From: Cyanobacteriota bacterium
Lineage (GTDB): Bacteria > Cyanobacteriota > Cyanobacteriia > CACIAM-69d
Length of the DNA: 64,000 nucleotides
Assembly (NCBI GenBank): GCA_022402445.1
Contig: JAKRSF010000004.1
Coordinates: 710,120-774,119 of the forward strand
Reading direction: 5' to 3'
How positions within the stretch are numbered: the first letter of the stretch is position 1; each line of letters opens with the position of its first letter. This document shows, in pieces, positions 37,006-46,498 of the stretch. The notes below the pieces were generated by a model, which was not told the origin of the DNA, did not search any database, and saw nothing but the letters and a program-made list of their open reading frames with translations. Position numbers and translations under genes: made by a program.

Positions 37006-37563
37006 CTACTTGAGCTTTTGTTTGATGAAGGCCACCAACTGGCCCATTTGCTTTTTGAGGTTGTCCACTTCCCCCTGCAGGGAGGCCACCTGGGCTTCCA
37101 GGGCGGCAATTTTGCCCTCGTGGATGCCGCTGCCCCCGTCGCCCCCCATGGTCGAGGTGGCCGATCGCGGGGGCAGACTGGTGGCCTTTGGAGCCTTGCG
37201 CATGGCCTCCTTGATCGCTTCCACCAGCTCCTTTTTCTCGAAGGGCTTTTCGATGAAGGCGAAATGCTCGAAGGGTTCGGGGATTTTTTCCGTGACCTCT
37301 TCCTTGCGCCCCGACATCAGCAGCAGGGGAATCGTCTGGAGGTGAGGGCTGGCCTGGATTTCCTGAAAGACTTCCCAGCCGCTCTTTTTCGGCAGCAGGA
37401 AGTCCAACATGATCAAGTTGGGGTGCTCCTGCTGGATGAGGGTGAGACCTTCTGCCCCGTCTTTGGCTTCGAGTACTTCAAAGTTACCGGTCGGCAGCAT
37501 TTCGCGGACGCGCATCCGAATCACTCTGCTGTCGTCGATAACCAGAATTTTGTGGGCTGCCAC
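37006..37563 (-). CDS. CheY-like response regulator with C-terminal coiled coil
   Basis: The 185-residue protein starts with GTG 37561-37563 after AAGGAG. The receiver domain (about 1-125) has the acidic pair in ILVIDDSRVIRMRV, the phospho-acceptor Asp in LIMLDFLLPKKSG, the Ser in LLLMSGRK and the Lys in FIEKPFEKKEL. A low-complexity linker follows, and then the heptad-like tail KIAALEAQVASLQGEVDNLKK, which probably oligomerises. No DNA-binding domain is seen, so output may be by protein contact. It is divergent from lipA. The partner kinase is not in the window. Confidence 0.88.
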   Translation of the reverse strand: MAAHKILVIDDSRVIRMRVREMLPTGNFEVLEAKDGAEGLTLIQQEHPNLIMLDFLLPKKSGWEVFQEIQASPHLQTIPLLLMSGRKEEVTEKIPEPFEHFAFIEKPFEKKELVEAIKEAMRKAPKATSLPPRSATSTMGGDGGSGIHEGKIAALEAQVASLQGEVDNLKKQMGQLVAFIKQKLK

Positions 37564-37875
37564 GATTGACTCCTTGACGATCGCAGTGATTACACGGCAG
37601 TCGGCGATGACGATCGCGCTGGGGGTGCAGCGCCGGAATGCTGGGCTGCGGGTTGGGCGAGGGGGTGCTATGGACCCTGGCGATCGCCGCTGTGGGGGCT
37701 AGCCCCGTTCCCCATTCAATAACACAATCTCGCTTCTGAGAGTCCAGTATATTGCGATCGCTCCCCTTGCGGCAGGGGTTGTGGGGGGCTTGGAGGTTGG
37801 GGTTGGGGTCTGGCTTTAGAATCAGGGGGCGGATGAGTGCGCGCGGTTGGATCGGGAGCCGTGGGAGGTGCGGGG
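37564..37875. other. Divergent intergenic region between response regulator and lipA
   Basis: No gene. The 312 bases are GC-rich and contain the lipA ribosome binding site GGAGGTG (37864-37870). I see no convincing promoter boxes. Confidence 0.4.
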
Positions 37876-38811
37876 ATGGAGGGTTTGGAAAAAGTGCCGG
37901 TGGGGGAGTCGAAGGGGGTGGCCTCCGGGGCGGTGGAACCGTTGCCGCCGTGGCTGCGCCGACCGATTGGGCGGGCGAGTGAAATTTCGACGGTGCAGCG
38001 CATTGTTAAGGCACGGCAGATCCATACGATTTGCGAGGAGGGGCGCTGTCCGAATCGGGGGGAGTGCTATGGCAACCGGACGGCGACGTTTTTGCTGATG
38101 GGGCCGGTGTGTACGCGATCGTGCGCCTTTTGCCAGGTGGATAAGCACCATGCGCCGATGGCCCTTGATCCGCTGGAGCCGGAGAAGGTGGCGGAGGCGA
38201 TCGCCCTGCTGGGGCTGCGCTATGCGGTGCTGACGTCGGTGGCGCGGGATGATTTGCCCGATGGGGGGGCGAGTTGGTTTGCCCGGACGATCGCGGCGGT
38301 GCGATCGCGGCAGCCACAGACGCAAATTGAGGTGCTGACGCCGGACTTTTGGGGGGGCAAGTCGCCGGGGAAAACGCCGGAGCAACTCCAGGGCGATCGC
38401 GTGGCGACGGTGGTGGCGGCGGAACCGGTGTGCTACAACCACAACCTGGAAACGGTGGCGCGGCTCCAGGGGGTGGTGCGGCGCGGGGCTACCTACGATC
38501 GCTCCCTGGCGGTGCTGCGGCGGGTGAAGGAACTCAATCCGGCGATCGCCACCAAGTCCGGTCTGATGCTGGGCCATGGGGAAACGATCGATGAGGTGCG
38601 CACGGCCCTGGAGGATTTGCGGGCGGTGGGGTGCGATCGCCTCACCCTGGGGCAATATATGCGGCCTTCCCTGGACCACCTGCCGGTGCGGCGCTACTGG
38701 ACGCCGGAGGAATTTGAGGAGTTGGGGGCCTTGGCGCGATCGCTGGGCTTTAGCCATGTGCGATCGGGGCCGCTGGTGCGCAGTTCCTACCACGCGGGCG
38801 AAGATCCCTAA
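37876..38811 (+). CDS. lipA: Lipoyl synthase (radical SAM)
   Basis: I prefer ATG 37876, five bases after GGAGGTG, over the in-frame GTG 37837. The 311-residue protein has both LipA cysteine sets: C-x4-C-x5-C in [19 protein letters not shown] and the radical [11 protein letters not shown]. It ends with the typical RSSYHAGE. It inserts two sulfur atoms into octanoyl groups on lipoyl-dependent enzymes. Family relatives in cyanobacteria are often two per genome; which one this is cannot be told here. Confidence 0.95.
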   Translation: MEGLEKVPVGESKGVASGAVEPLPPWLRRPIGRASEISTVQRIVKARQIHTICEEGRCPNRGECYGNRTATFLLMGPVCTRSCAFCQVDKHHAPMALDPLEPEKVAEAIALLGLRYAVLTSVARDDLPDGGASWFARTIAAVRSRQPQTQIEVLTPDFWGGKSPGKTPEQLQGDRVATVVAAEPVCYNHNLETVARLQGVVRRGATYDRSLAVLRRVKELNPAIATKSGLMLGHGETIDEVRTALEDLRAVGCDRLTLGQYMRPSLDHLPVRRYWTPEEFEELGALARSLGFSHVRSGPLVRSSYHAGEDP

Positions 38812-38888
38812 GATCCACCGCCCCGCCAAGGCAGCCCGTACGCAGGGACCAGCCCGCACGTCGAGCCAGTACCAGCAGAGCTTGCCCC

Positions 38889-39899
38889 CTAGCAGCCTGC
38901 GCCAGTGGTTTCCGGGGCCGGTTTAGCCACCCGCTCCGGCACCTCTGCGGCCTCCGGCGCTGGATAGAGTTCCGTCGAGGCGAAATGGGGCAAAATATCG
39001 CGGGTGAACGCCTCCGCCGCCTTGGAACGGTAGCGGTTGGGATTAGAAATCACCTTCAGGATCCGCTCCACCCGCACCTCGTCAATGTGGGCCTGGTGCA
39101 AACTGCCGATCTGCAACTCCTTCTCGATCGCCGCGATCGACACAAACGCCGCCCCCAGGCCAGACTGGACCGCATTTTTAATCGCCTCAATGGAATTGAG
39201 CTCCATCTCGATCTTGAGGCGACGGGTGTCAATGCCGCACTGGGTCAGCACATTGTCAATCACCTTGCGGATTGTGGACTGGGAATCGAGGGCAATGAAC
39301 TGCAACCCGTAGAGGTCATCGCGGTGAATGCTCTCCGTCCGCGTCAACTCGTGGCCCATCGGCAAAATCAACGCCAGTTCGTCCCGGGCGTAGGGCACCA
39401 CATGGAGGGAGTCCTGAAGCTCCGAGGGCACCTCACCGCCGATGATGGCCAGGTCGATTTGCCCATTGGCGACGCTCCAGGAGGTGCGCCGGGTGGAATG
39501 GACATGGAGCTGGACCCCCACTTCAGGGTAGGTTTCGCGGAAGCGGCCAATCATGCGGGGCAGCAGGTAGGTGCCGGTGGTTTGGCTTGCGCCGACGATG
39601 AGGGTGCCCCCCTGGAGATTTTGTAAATCCTTGATGGCGCGGCAGGTTTCCTGGCAGAGGGTGAGGATTTTGTCGCCGTAGTTCAGCAGCATGTGGCCCG
39701 CTTCCGTCAGTTGGGCTCGCCGTCCGCCGCGATCGAAGAGGGGTACGTCAAGCTGGCGTTCGAGGTTTTGCACCTGCAAGCTGACGGCGGGCTGGGACAC
39801 GTAGAGGCTGTCGGCGGCCCGTTTGAAGCTGCCCTCGGAGGCGATCGCCTTGAGGATCCGCAGTTGGTCGAGGGTGAACGGAAGGTCGGACATGGTCAT
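38889..39899 (-). CDS. rbcR: RbcR-type LysR regulator (Ycf30)
   Basis: The 336-residue protein has an N-terminal LysR helix-turn-helix ([38 protein letters not shown]) and a periplasmic-binding-like effector domain ([18 protein letters not shown]). It resembles RbcR/Ycf30, an activator of Rubisco and CO2-fixation genes in cyanobacteria and plastids. Next to it are nnrU and, further on, ndhF, which is a common neighbourhood. The tail after residue 310 is rich in Pro, Ala and Glu and variable. A palindrome that fits an RbcR site lies upstream at 40168-40182. Confidence 0.87.
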   Translation of the reverse strand: MTMSDLPFTLDQLRILKAIASEGSFKRAADSLYVSQPAVSLQVQNLERQLDVPLFDRGGRRAQLTEAGHMLLNYGDKILTLCQETCRAIKDLQNLQGGTLIVGASQTTGTYLLPRMIGRFRETYPEVGVQLHVHSTRRTSWSVANGQIDLAIIGGEVPSELQDSLHVVPYARDELALILPMGHELTRTESIHRDDLYGLQFIALDSQSTIRKVIDNVLTQCGIDTRRLKIEMELNSIEAIKNAVQSGLGAAFVSIAAIEKELQIGSLHQAHIDEVRVERILKVISNPNRYRSKAAEAFTRDILPHFASTELYPAPEAAEVPERVAKPAPETTGAGC

Positions 39900-40730
39900 G
39901 GGGCCGAATGACGCCTCATTCCAAGGCGAGAGAGGGTGAAGGATCGGAGGTCGGGGGCAGGGGTGATCGGGGGGTGGGTGGCTCCGCGATCGCCAGATTG
40001 CGTTCGACCCGATCCCATGGTCCGCCGGGGGCCTAGGGGGCAGAGCCCAGCACTACAGGGCCGTGGGCCGTGGGGGTGGGGCCGCTGGGCCGTGGGCCGA
40101 TGGCTGGGGCAGCCGGATTAGGGCCTGTCATTTGACTAATTCATTCTCAAACAAAATGAACACAATGATTAAAAAAATTAATGTTTTGCGGGTCCCGTTG
40201 GGCGGCTCCGGGGGGACTGAAGCGATCGCAGGCTTGGCCCTGGGGAAGCGCGGGGGCGGCGGGGCGATCGCGGCGCGGGGAGACCGGTGGGCCGCGCGGA
40301 TCGCGGTTAGATCGCAGGGTGAAGCGGGGAATTTGGGATCAGGCGATCGCGGGGCCATCACCGCCTCGAATCTAGCAGGGATCGCCGAATTTGCCCTACC
40401 CTTAGAGGGGATGTCCCAGGTGACTTTGCAACGATGCACCCATCAATCCCAGGCCCAGACTAGCGACTTTTCGACCCCCGATGGGCTACCGTAAACCCGC
40501 CCTCGGGCACCGCCATGGGGGTACCGGCACAGAGCCCTAGCACCGCCGCGATCGCCCCTTGCCGCAACCGTTCCGTCACCGATCATCGTTCCCCTCCGCT
40601 GCCCTTGATCCCCGTCCCTTCTGTTCCCCCCGGACCATTGCCTTTTCTTATCCCGTCCCCTGCGCCGTTGTTGCCCCTCGCCGCCGCCGCCCCCTGGTCT
40701 GCCCTGGGGGACTGGCTGACCCCCCCTTGG
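39900..40730. other. Long divergent region between rbcR and nnrU
   Basis: About 830 bases with no clear gene. GGGCCGTGGGCCG occurs twice (40058-40070 and 40087-40099). An AT-rich island at 40131-40186 carries TTCATT (40140-40145) and AATGAA (40155-40160) as an inverted repeat and the 15-bp palindrome at 40168-40182. Frames of 143 and 103 codons here have no protein-like features. Upstream in-frame codons from 40515 could lengthen the NnrU protein but are proline-rich and unlikely. Confidence 0.5.
40168..40182. promoter_or_regulatory. Candidate LysR/RbcR binding palindrome
   Basis: ATTAAAAAAATTAAT is a perfect match to the pattern ATTA(G/A)-N5-(C/T)TAAT that I recall as the RbcR core motif. 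It lies 269 bases upstream of rbcR and 549 bases before nnrU, in an AT-rich island within GC-rich DNA. Autoregulation of rbcR or control of nnrU is possible. Confidence 0.5.
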
Positions 40731-41441
40731 ATGACCGCGAGCCATTGGGTGGAGTTGGGGCTGCTGACCCTGTTTGCGGTGGCCCATAGCGGTTTGGCGG
40801 CCCTGCGATCGCGCGGGGAAGCCCGGATTGGCGCGCGGGCCTATCGGGTGCTCTTTGCCCTGGTGAGCCTGCCCCTGGCGGTGGTGGTGATTGTTTACTT
40901 CTTCAAGCACCGCTACGACGGCGTGCAGCTTTGGCAGGTGCAGGGGGTTGCTGGTGTGCAGTCCTTCGTGTGGGGGCTCTCGGCCCTGTCGTTCCTGTTT
41001 CTTTATCCGGCGACCTTTAACTTGCTGGAGATCGCCGCGATCGCCAAGCCCGAGATCCACCTCTACGAAACGGGGATCATGCGCATCACCCGCCACCCGC
41101 AAATGGTCGGCCAGGTGATCTGGTGCATCGCCCACACCCTTTGGATTGGCACCAGCTTCACCCTGGTCACCTCCCTGGGGTTGATTGCCCATCACCTCTT
41201 TGCCGTCTGGCATGGCGATCGCCGCTGGTTCGCCCGCCATGGGGACGCCTTCCTGGCCGCCAAGGCCCGCACGTCCGTTATTCCCTTCGTCGCGATCGCG
41301 CGCGGGCAACAGACAATGGACTGGAAGACCTACCCCCGCGAATTTGCGCGGCCCGCCTACGTTGGCGTCACCCTCTTCGTCCTCGCCCTGTGGTGGCTGC
41401 ACCCCTCCCTGATGCGCTGGACCGCCGCCGCCCCCTGGTGA
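40731..41441 (+). CDS. NnrU-family membrane protein
   Basis: ATG 40731 gives 236 residues, MTASHWVELGLLTLFAVAHS. About six membrane segments follow (VLFALVSLPLAVVVIVYFF, LSALSFLFLYPATFNLLEI, YVGVTLFVLALWWLH), with the NnrU signature ETGIMRITRHPQMVGQVIWC. A proline-rich frame from 40515 would add 72 residues without conservation. The family is related to plant Z-ISO, the 15-cis-zeta-carotene isomerase, and was named from denitrifiers; the cyanobacterial role is not firmly known to me. It neighbours rbcR, trxC and ndhF. Confidence 0.82.
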   Translation: MTASHWVELGLLTLFAVAHSGLAALRSRGEARIGARAYRVLFALVSLPLAVVVIVYFFKHRYDGVQLWQVQGVAGVQSFVWGLSALSFLFLYPATFNLLEIAAIAKPEIHLYETGIMRITRHPQMVGQVIWCIAHTLWIGTSFTLVTSLGLIAHHLFAVWHGDRRWFARHGDAFLAAKARTSVIPFVAIARGQQTMDWKTYPREFARPAYVGVTLFVLALWWLHPSLMRWTAAAPW

Positions 41442-41521
41442 CGGCCTCCGCATCCCCGCCGCCCGCCCGCCCCGATTCCGTTCAGTGTCCCCGTGATCAA
41501 CGCTGATAACCCGCTTGACCT

Positions 41522-41869
41522 ATGACCTATCCCATCGAGGAATCGCGCTTTGCCGAGGAAGTTCTGGGTGCTAACGTCCCCGTCCTCGTCAACTTTTGGG
41601 CACCCTGGTGCGGCCTCTGTCGGCTCATTGAGCCCCTGCTGCACCAGTTCCAGCGCGATTGGGGACCGCAGGTCAAGCTAGTTAGCGTCAACGCGGACGA
41701 CAACCTCAAACTGGCCAACACCTACCGCCTAACCCAGCTACCCACCTTAATTCTCTTTGAAAACGGCCAGCCGGTCGATCGCCTCGATGCGATCGGGGGC
41801 CGCGAAGAAATGCGCCGCGCCCTCAATGCCCTCATGCTTAAGCGCCTCAAGGCTTTTTCGACCTCGTAA
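41522..41869 (+). CDS. trxC: Thioredoxin of the cyanobacterial TrxC type (WCGLC)
   Basis: The 115-residue protein has a thioredoxin fold with VPVLVNFWAPWCGLCRLIEP and LTQLPTLILFENGQPVD. The active site is WCGLC in place of the usual WCGPC, a form known from cyanobacterial TrxC proteins. The cis-Pro in QLPT is present. It is predicted to be a cytoplasmic dithiol carrier with redox properties that may differ from TrxA. It starts 80 bases after nnrU and ends about 200 before ndhF. Confidence 0.85.
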   Translation: MTYPIEESRFAEEVLGANVPVLVNFWAPWCGLCRLIEPLLHQFQRDWGPQVKLVSVNADDNLKLANTYRLTQLPTLILFENGQPVDRLDAIGGREEMRRALNALMLKRLKAFSTS

Positions 41870-42071
41870 CCGAGCTTTGCCCCCCCGCGCAACCTCGCCC
41901 CCGGCCCCCGCGATCGCCGCCCCTGGCCCCCATCGGCCCCAGACGAACATGCCACAATAGTGACGGCATTTTGTTTTGTTGAATTGACGGCAACTTTACG
42001 CCGACCGTCTTGCATTTGAATTACCGTTTGAGTTTGAGTTTGCGTACATCACGTTCAATCGGGCTTGCGTA

Positions 42072-44120
42072 ATGGAACCGATCTACGAGTACGCCTGGGC
42101 AATCCCAGTCCTGCCCCTCCTTGGAGCGACGGCTGTTGGACTGGGATTGATTTCGTTTAACCAGGCCACGAACCGGTTGCGACAAGCAAACGCGGTTTTT
42201 ATCATGTCCACCCTTGGCGCAGCGATGGTGATGTCGCTGGCGCTGTTGTGGAGCCAAATCGGCGGCCACGACGCCTTCGTGCGCAGTATCGAATGGGCCG
42301 CCGCCGGTGACTTCAAGCTCACCATGGGCTACACCATCGATCGCCTCAGCTCCCTGATGATGGTGATCGTTACCACCGTTGCCCTGTTGGTGATGCTCTA
42401 CACCGACGGCTACATGGCCCACGATCCGGGCTATGTGCGCTTCTATGCCTACCTGAGCCTGTTTAGCTCCTCCATGCTCGGGCTCGTCGTCAGCCCTAAC
42501 CTGGTCCAGATCTATATCTTCTGGGAACTGGTGGGCATGTGCTCCTACCTGCTCATTGGCTTTTGGTTTGATCGCAAACCGGCGGCGGATGCTTGCCAAA
42601 AAGCTTTTGTGACCAACCGGGTCGGGGACTTTGGCCTGCTGCTGGGGATGCTGGCTCTCTACTGGTGTACGGGTAGCTTCGAGTTTGATGTGATGGGCGA
42701 TCGCCTCCACGATCTCGTCGCGTCCGGTGCCCTCAGTGCGGGCTTGGCCACCCTGTTTTGCGTTCTCGTTTTCCTGGGGCCTGTCGCCAAATCGGCCCAA
42801 TTCCCCCTCCATGTGTGGCTGCCGGACGCCATGGAAGGCCCCACTCCCATTTCCGCCCTGATCCACGCGGCGACGATGGTGGCGGCGGGGGTCTTCCTGG
42901 TGGCGCGGATGCTGCCGGTGTTTGAGGGGCTGCCCATGGTGATGGATGTCATCGCCTGGACGGGGGCCTTTACGGCGTTTTTGGGGGCGACGATCGCCAT
43001 CACCCAGAACGACATCAAAAAGAGCCTGGCCTATTCGACCATTTCCCAACTGGGCTATATGGTCATGGCCCTCGGTGTGGGGGCCTACAGCGCGGGGCTA
43101 TTCCACCTGATGACCCACGCCTACTTCAAGGCCATGCTGTTCCTGGGCTCCGGCTCCGTGATCCATGGCATGGAGGCGGTGGTGGGCCATGAGCCCGTTT
43201 TGGCCCAGGACATGCGGCTGATGGGGGGCCTGCGGAAATATATGCCCGTGACCTCGGCCACGTTCTTGATCGGCACCCTGGCCATTTGCGGGATTCCGCC
43301 CTTTGCCGGGTTCTGGTCGAAGGATGAGATTCTGGGGCTGGCCTTCCAGGCGAATCCAGCCCTGTGGCTGGTGGGCTGGCTGACGGCGGGCATCACGGCG
43401 TTCTACATGTTCCGGATGTATTTCTCCACGTTCGAGGGGGAATTCCGGGGCAATGATGAGACGATTCGCCAAAAGCTGCTGGCGGAGGCGATGGTGCCGG
43501 TGACGGTGGAGGTGCCTGCCTTTGGGCCGGGGGCGATGGATCCGAAGGAGCTCGATCATGGGGACCATCACCATGCCCATGAGCCCCACGAGTCGCCCTG
43601 GACGATGGTGGTGCCGCTGATGGTGCTGGCGGTGCCGTCGATGGCGATCGGTCTGCTGGGGATGCCTTGGAATAATTCGTTCGAGCATTTCCTGGAGCCG
43701 GAAACGGTGGCCCACCACGGGGAACAGGCCTTTGAATGGGCGGAGTTCCTGATTATGGCGGGCAATTCCGTGGGGATTGCGCTGATTGGCATTACGTTGG
43801 CGTCGCTGACCTACCTGCGTGACAAGATTGACCCCGCCGCGATCGCGGAGAAGCTGGGGCCGATCTACCGTTTTTCGTTGAAGAAGTGGTACTTCGACGA
43901 GCTCTACGACACGGTGTTTGTGCGCGGTAGCCGCCGTCTGGCTCGCCAGGTGATGGAGGTGGATTTCCGCATTGTGGACGGGGCCGTGAACCTGACGGGG
44001 TTTGTGACCCTGGTGTCGGGGGAGGGGCTGAAGTATTTCGAGAATGGCCGCGCCCAGTTCTATGCCCTGATTGTGTTTGGGGCGGTGCTGGGGTTGGTGG
44101 TGCTGTCGGGTATTTCCTAG
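42072..44120 (+). CDS. ndhF: NAD(P)H-quinone oxidoreductase subunit 5 (NdhF)
   Basis: The 682-residue protein is a Complex I antiporter-like subunit with many membrane segments. The conserved core VRFYAYLSLFSSSMLGLVVS, IFWELVGMCSYLLIGFW and AKSAQFPLHVWLPDAMEGPT contains the expected proton-path Glu and Lys residues. A histidine-rich loop (DHGDHHHAHEPHESPW) lies near residue 500. It belongs to the NDH-1 complex of thylakoids, respiratory or cyclic. Similarity in the core looks like NdhF1 rather than NdhF3/F4. Unlike many cyanobacteria, no ndhD follows here. Confidence 0.95.
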   Translation: MEPIYEYAWAIPVLPLLGATAVGLGLISFNQATNRLRQANAVFIMSTLGAAMVMSLALLWSQIGGHDAFVRSIEWAAAGDFKLTMGYTIDRLSSLMMVIVTTVALLVMLYTDGYMAHDPGYVRFYAYLSLFSSSMLGLVVSPNLVQIYIFWELVGMCSYLLIGFWFDRKPAADACQKAFVTNRVGDFGLLLGMLALYWCTGSFEFDVMGDRLHDLVASGALSAGLATLFCVLVFLGPVAKSAQFPLHVWLPDAMEGPTPISALIHAATMVAAGVFLVARMLPVFEGLPMVMDVIAWTGAFTAFLGATIAITQNDIKKSLAYSTISQLGYMVMALGVGAYSAGLFHLMTHAYFKAMLFLGSGSVIHGMEAVVGHEPVLAQDMRLMGGLRKYMPVTSATFLIGTLAICGIPPFAGFWSKDEILGLAFQANPALWLVGWLTAGITAFYMFRMYFSTFEGEFRGNDETIRQKLLAEAMVPVTVEVPAFGPGAMDPKELDHGDHHHAHEPHESPWTMVVPLMVLAVPSMAIGLLGMPWNNSFEHFLEPETVAHHGEQAFEWAEFLIMAGNSVGIALIGITLASLTYLRDKIDPAAIAEKLGPIYRFSLKKWYFDELYDTVFVRGSRRLARQVMEVDFRIVDGAVNLTGFVTLVSGEGLKYFENGRAQFYALIVFGAVLGLVVLSGIS

Positions 44121-44387
44121 GCTGATCGATCCACCATCTGCCCCCTAGCGTTGGGGGCCTAGCAGATATGAATAGCCGTGGGGTTGTTTCTTCGGAGATG
44201 ACCCCATTTTTTTGGCGATCCGGGAGGGGGCGATCGGGTAAAGATTTTTCGGTGGTTGGTTGTTTTCGTGAAATTTGTTCACCTTTCTTGAAGGGTGAAA
44301 TGGCGAGTTTCGGGGGAATACGGATGTTTTTGAGGGGGTGAATTGGCTAGGGTTGAAGGTGCAATTGACACAAATTGGTTCTCCACA

Positions 44388-45182
44388 ATGCATCTGGTGA
44401 CATCTCGCGAATATAAGGTCATTTTGAAGACGGCGGCGTTCTGCGATCGCGTCGAAGGCATCCGTAAATTTTGGCGAGAGATTGAGGCGATCGCCCAGGC
44501 CCAATCCTTTGCGATTAAGGGGCTGCTGAGCGAGCAGGTGGAGCGGCAGGTGGAGTTCTATGACACGCCGGACCACAATCTCCTGAGTCGGGGGTATGTG
44601 CTGCGGCGGCGGGGGGCGATCGCGGAGGGCAAGGTGGCGAAGGTGAAGGCGATGCTGAAGTATCGATCGCCGGATGTCTATATTGCGTCGTCGGTGGATG
44701 TCAGCAGTCCGGCCCCGAAGGCGGAAACGAAGCTGGAGGAGGATATTCTTGCGCCGTTCCGCAGTCAGTTTGCCCATTCCACCAGTGCGCCGGTGACGGA
44801 TAGCCCGTGGACGACGCTGGCGGATGTGCTGGCGGTGTTTCCGGGGCTCGATCGCCTCAAGTTCCCGCCGGAGACGCCCATCGAGCGGGTGGGGGGGCTG
44901 GTGGCCCAGGAGTTGGTGAGCCGGGGCGCGGTGCTGGATTTTGGCCAGGAGGAGGCGACGGTGGCGATTACGCTCTGGTATGAACCGGGGACCGATGGGG
45001 CGGGGGAACCGGCGATCGCGGAATTCTCGTTCGCCTATGGTGATCCGTCGGGGGAATTTACGGCGAAGGGGGCGCGGCGGGCAAAGGCGTTTTTTGAGGA
45101 GCTGCAAAAGATGGCGGATTGGTATGATCCGTCGGCCATCACCAAAACCCAGTTTGTCTACAGCTACGGCAAGGATCAATAG
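44388..45182 (+). CDS. CYTH-like domain protein, function unknown
   Basis: ATG 44388 gives 264 residues; a TTG at 44343 is less likely. The start HLVTSREYKVILKTAAFCDR resembles a degraded ExExK CYTH motif, followed by QVEFYDTPDHNLLSRGYVLR and MLKYRSPDV, which fit the strands of CYTH/triphosphate-tunnel proteins. Some key acidic residues are missing, so phosphatase activity is doubtful. The C-terminal half ends in GARRAKAFFEELQKMADW. There is no signal peptide. It is followed by a converging gene. Confidence 0.5.
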   Translation: MHLVTSREYKVILKTAAFCDRVEGIRKFWREIEAIAQAQSFAIKGLLSEQVERQVEFYDTPDHNLLSRGYVLRRRGAIAEGKVAKVKAMLKYRSPDVYIASSVDVSSPAPKAETKLEEDILAPFRSQFAHSTSAPVTDSPWTTLADVLAVFPGLDRLKFPPETPIERVGGLVAQELVSRGAVLDFGQEEATVAITLWYEPGTDGAGEPAIAEFSFAYGDPSGEFTAKGARRAKAFFEELQKMADWYDPSAITKTQFVYSYGKDQ

Positions 45183-45252
45183 CTGATCAATAGCCCATCA
45201 ATCAATGGCAAAAATGGGTGAAGATTTGCGGCGATCGCGATCCTCACCCCTG

Positions 45253-45293
45253 GCCCCTCTCCCCGAACAGGAAAGGGGCATTTTGATGGGAGC
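45253..45293. terminator. Terminator-like hairpin between converging genes
   Basis: GCCCCT (45253-45258) pairs with AGGGGC (45284-45289) and is followed by ATTTT. It lies between the CYTH-like gene and the converging CSP41b-like gene. The loop of 25 bases is long. The GC-rich motif resembles a dispersed cyanobacterial repeat, so the function is uncertain. Confidence 0.4.
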
Positions 45294-45307
45294 TTTAGGG
45301 CAAAATC

Positions 45308-46252
45308 CTAGCGGCGATCGCGGCGGTCTAGAATTTCGTTGTCGAGGGAGAAGTCCACGCGATCGCGGTCCTTTTCGAGTTTGAGGTAATCGTTCTCGAA
45401 GGAATCCTTGAGGCCGCTGATCAGATCAAATTCCGGCTGCCAATTCAGTTCATCCTTGGCCTTTTGGTTCGAGGCAAAGAAATGCTGGGTCCGCAGGGGG
45501 AAGGGCTTACGTTTGCCAAAGTCGAACTTTTTGGGATCGTAATGGACCAAATCTAAATCGTCGGGATTTTTGCCCGCCGCGATCGCGCAGGCCCGCGCCA
45601 ACCCATCGAACGTCACATAGCGATCGCCCGACACGTTATAGATTGCGCCAATGGCCTTCGGATTGCGAATCGTCGCCACCATGGCCTTCGCCAAATCCGC
45701 CACATGGCCGAACTGGGTGATATGTAAACCGTTGCCGGGGATGGGGATCGGGCGATCGCGGACAATGCGATCAAAGAACCAGGTTTCTAGGGGATTGTAG
45801 TTGAGGGGGCCGTAGATGTAGGTGGGGCGGATGGACGTGAAGGGGAGATCGTGGTGGTCGAGATAGGCTTCCGTTTCCTGTTTGCCCGCGTGGCGACTTT
45901 TTGGATCGGTGGGATCGCTTTCCAGCAGGGGCAATTCATCCGAAGCTTGATAAACCCCCGCCGAACTCATGTAGATAAATTGTTCAAACTTGCCCCACTG
46001 GGCTTCCACCAAAGGTTGGGTATCGCTGAGTTCGCGGCCATTGTTATCAAAAATTAGGTCAAAGGTTTCGCCGCTTAGCAGTTCCTTGAGCCGTTCGCCA
46101 TCCCGGCGATCGCAGTGGATTTCGCGGACCCCTTCGACCGGGGGCCGGTGGTTGCCGCGATTGCACAGGGTCACCTGATAGCCCTGCTCGACCAGCAGTT
46201 TGGTGAGGTAGACCCCGATGAAGCGGGTGCCGCCCATGACTAGGATACGCAT
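45308..46252 (-). CDS. CSP41b-like NAD-dependent epimerase-fold protein
   Basis: The 314-residue protein has the Rossmann motif MGGTRFIGVYLTKLL and segments IYMSSAGVYQASDELPLLES and RDRPIPIPGNGLHITQFGHV, which resemble the chloroplast stem-loop binding protein CSP41b and its cyanobacterial homologues. The usual YxxxK pair of active SDR enzymes is not obvious. In chloroplasts CSP41b binds RNA and stabilises transcripts. In cyanobacteria the role is uncertain. The charged tail ends in EILDRRDRR. Confidence 0.8.
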   Translation of the reverse strand: MRILVMGGTRFIGVYLTKLLVEQGYQVTLCNRGNHRPPVEGVREIHCDRRDGERLKELLSGETFDLIFDNNGRELSDTQPLVEAQWGKFEQFIYMSSAGVYQASDELPLLESDPTDPKSRHAGKQETEAYLDHHDLPFTSIRPTYIYGPLNYNPLETWFFDRIVRDRPIPIPGNGLHITQFGHVADLAKAMVATIRNPKAIGAIYNVSGDRYVTFDGLARACAIAAGKNPDDLDLVHYDPKKFDFGKRKPFPLRTQHFFASNQKAKDELNWQPEFDLISGLKDSFENDYLKLEKDRDRVDFSLDNEILDRRDRR

Positions 46253-46498
46253 GGTGTTGAATTGCCTTTGGGTGCGATGGATGAAGAAGGGGTAGCGCGG
46301 GCGCTGGCGGCTGGGGATGCCCGGTTTGGGGCCGGGGCGATCGCCGCAGCGGTGCTTGAATGTGCGCGATCGTGTCCATTGATCTTGCCATTGCGCGGGG
46401 GGGAATGGTCATGGGCCGTGGTGGCGGGGGGTGAATTCGCTAGGATCGGGCTGGGGGTGCGGTAGGGTTGCTGTGGCCTTGGGGATGGATGGGAGCCG

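Noticed and set aside
40063-40494. 143-codon plus-strand frame in the rbcR-nnrU gap
   Set aside because: Gly/Ala-rich translation of HIP1 DNA with no recognisable domain; includes the palindrome region.
40443-41453. 336-codon minus-strand frame opposite nnrU
   Set aside because: Gly/Gln/His-rich shadow with no domain; the membrane protein on the plus strand has family motifs.
42021-43049. 342-codon minus-strand frame opposite ndhF
   Set aside because: His/Gln/Arg-rich shadow; ndhF is unambiguous.
44140-44158. GCCCCC/GGGGGC hairpin 19 bases after ndhF
   Set aside because: Compact and GC-rich, but no T-run follows, so it was not called a terminator.
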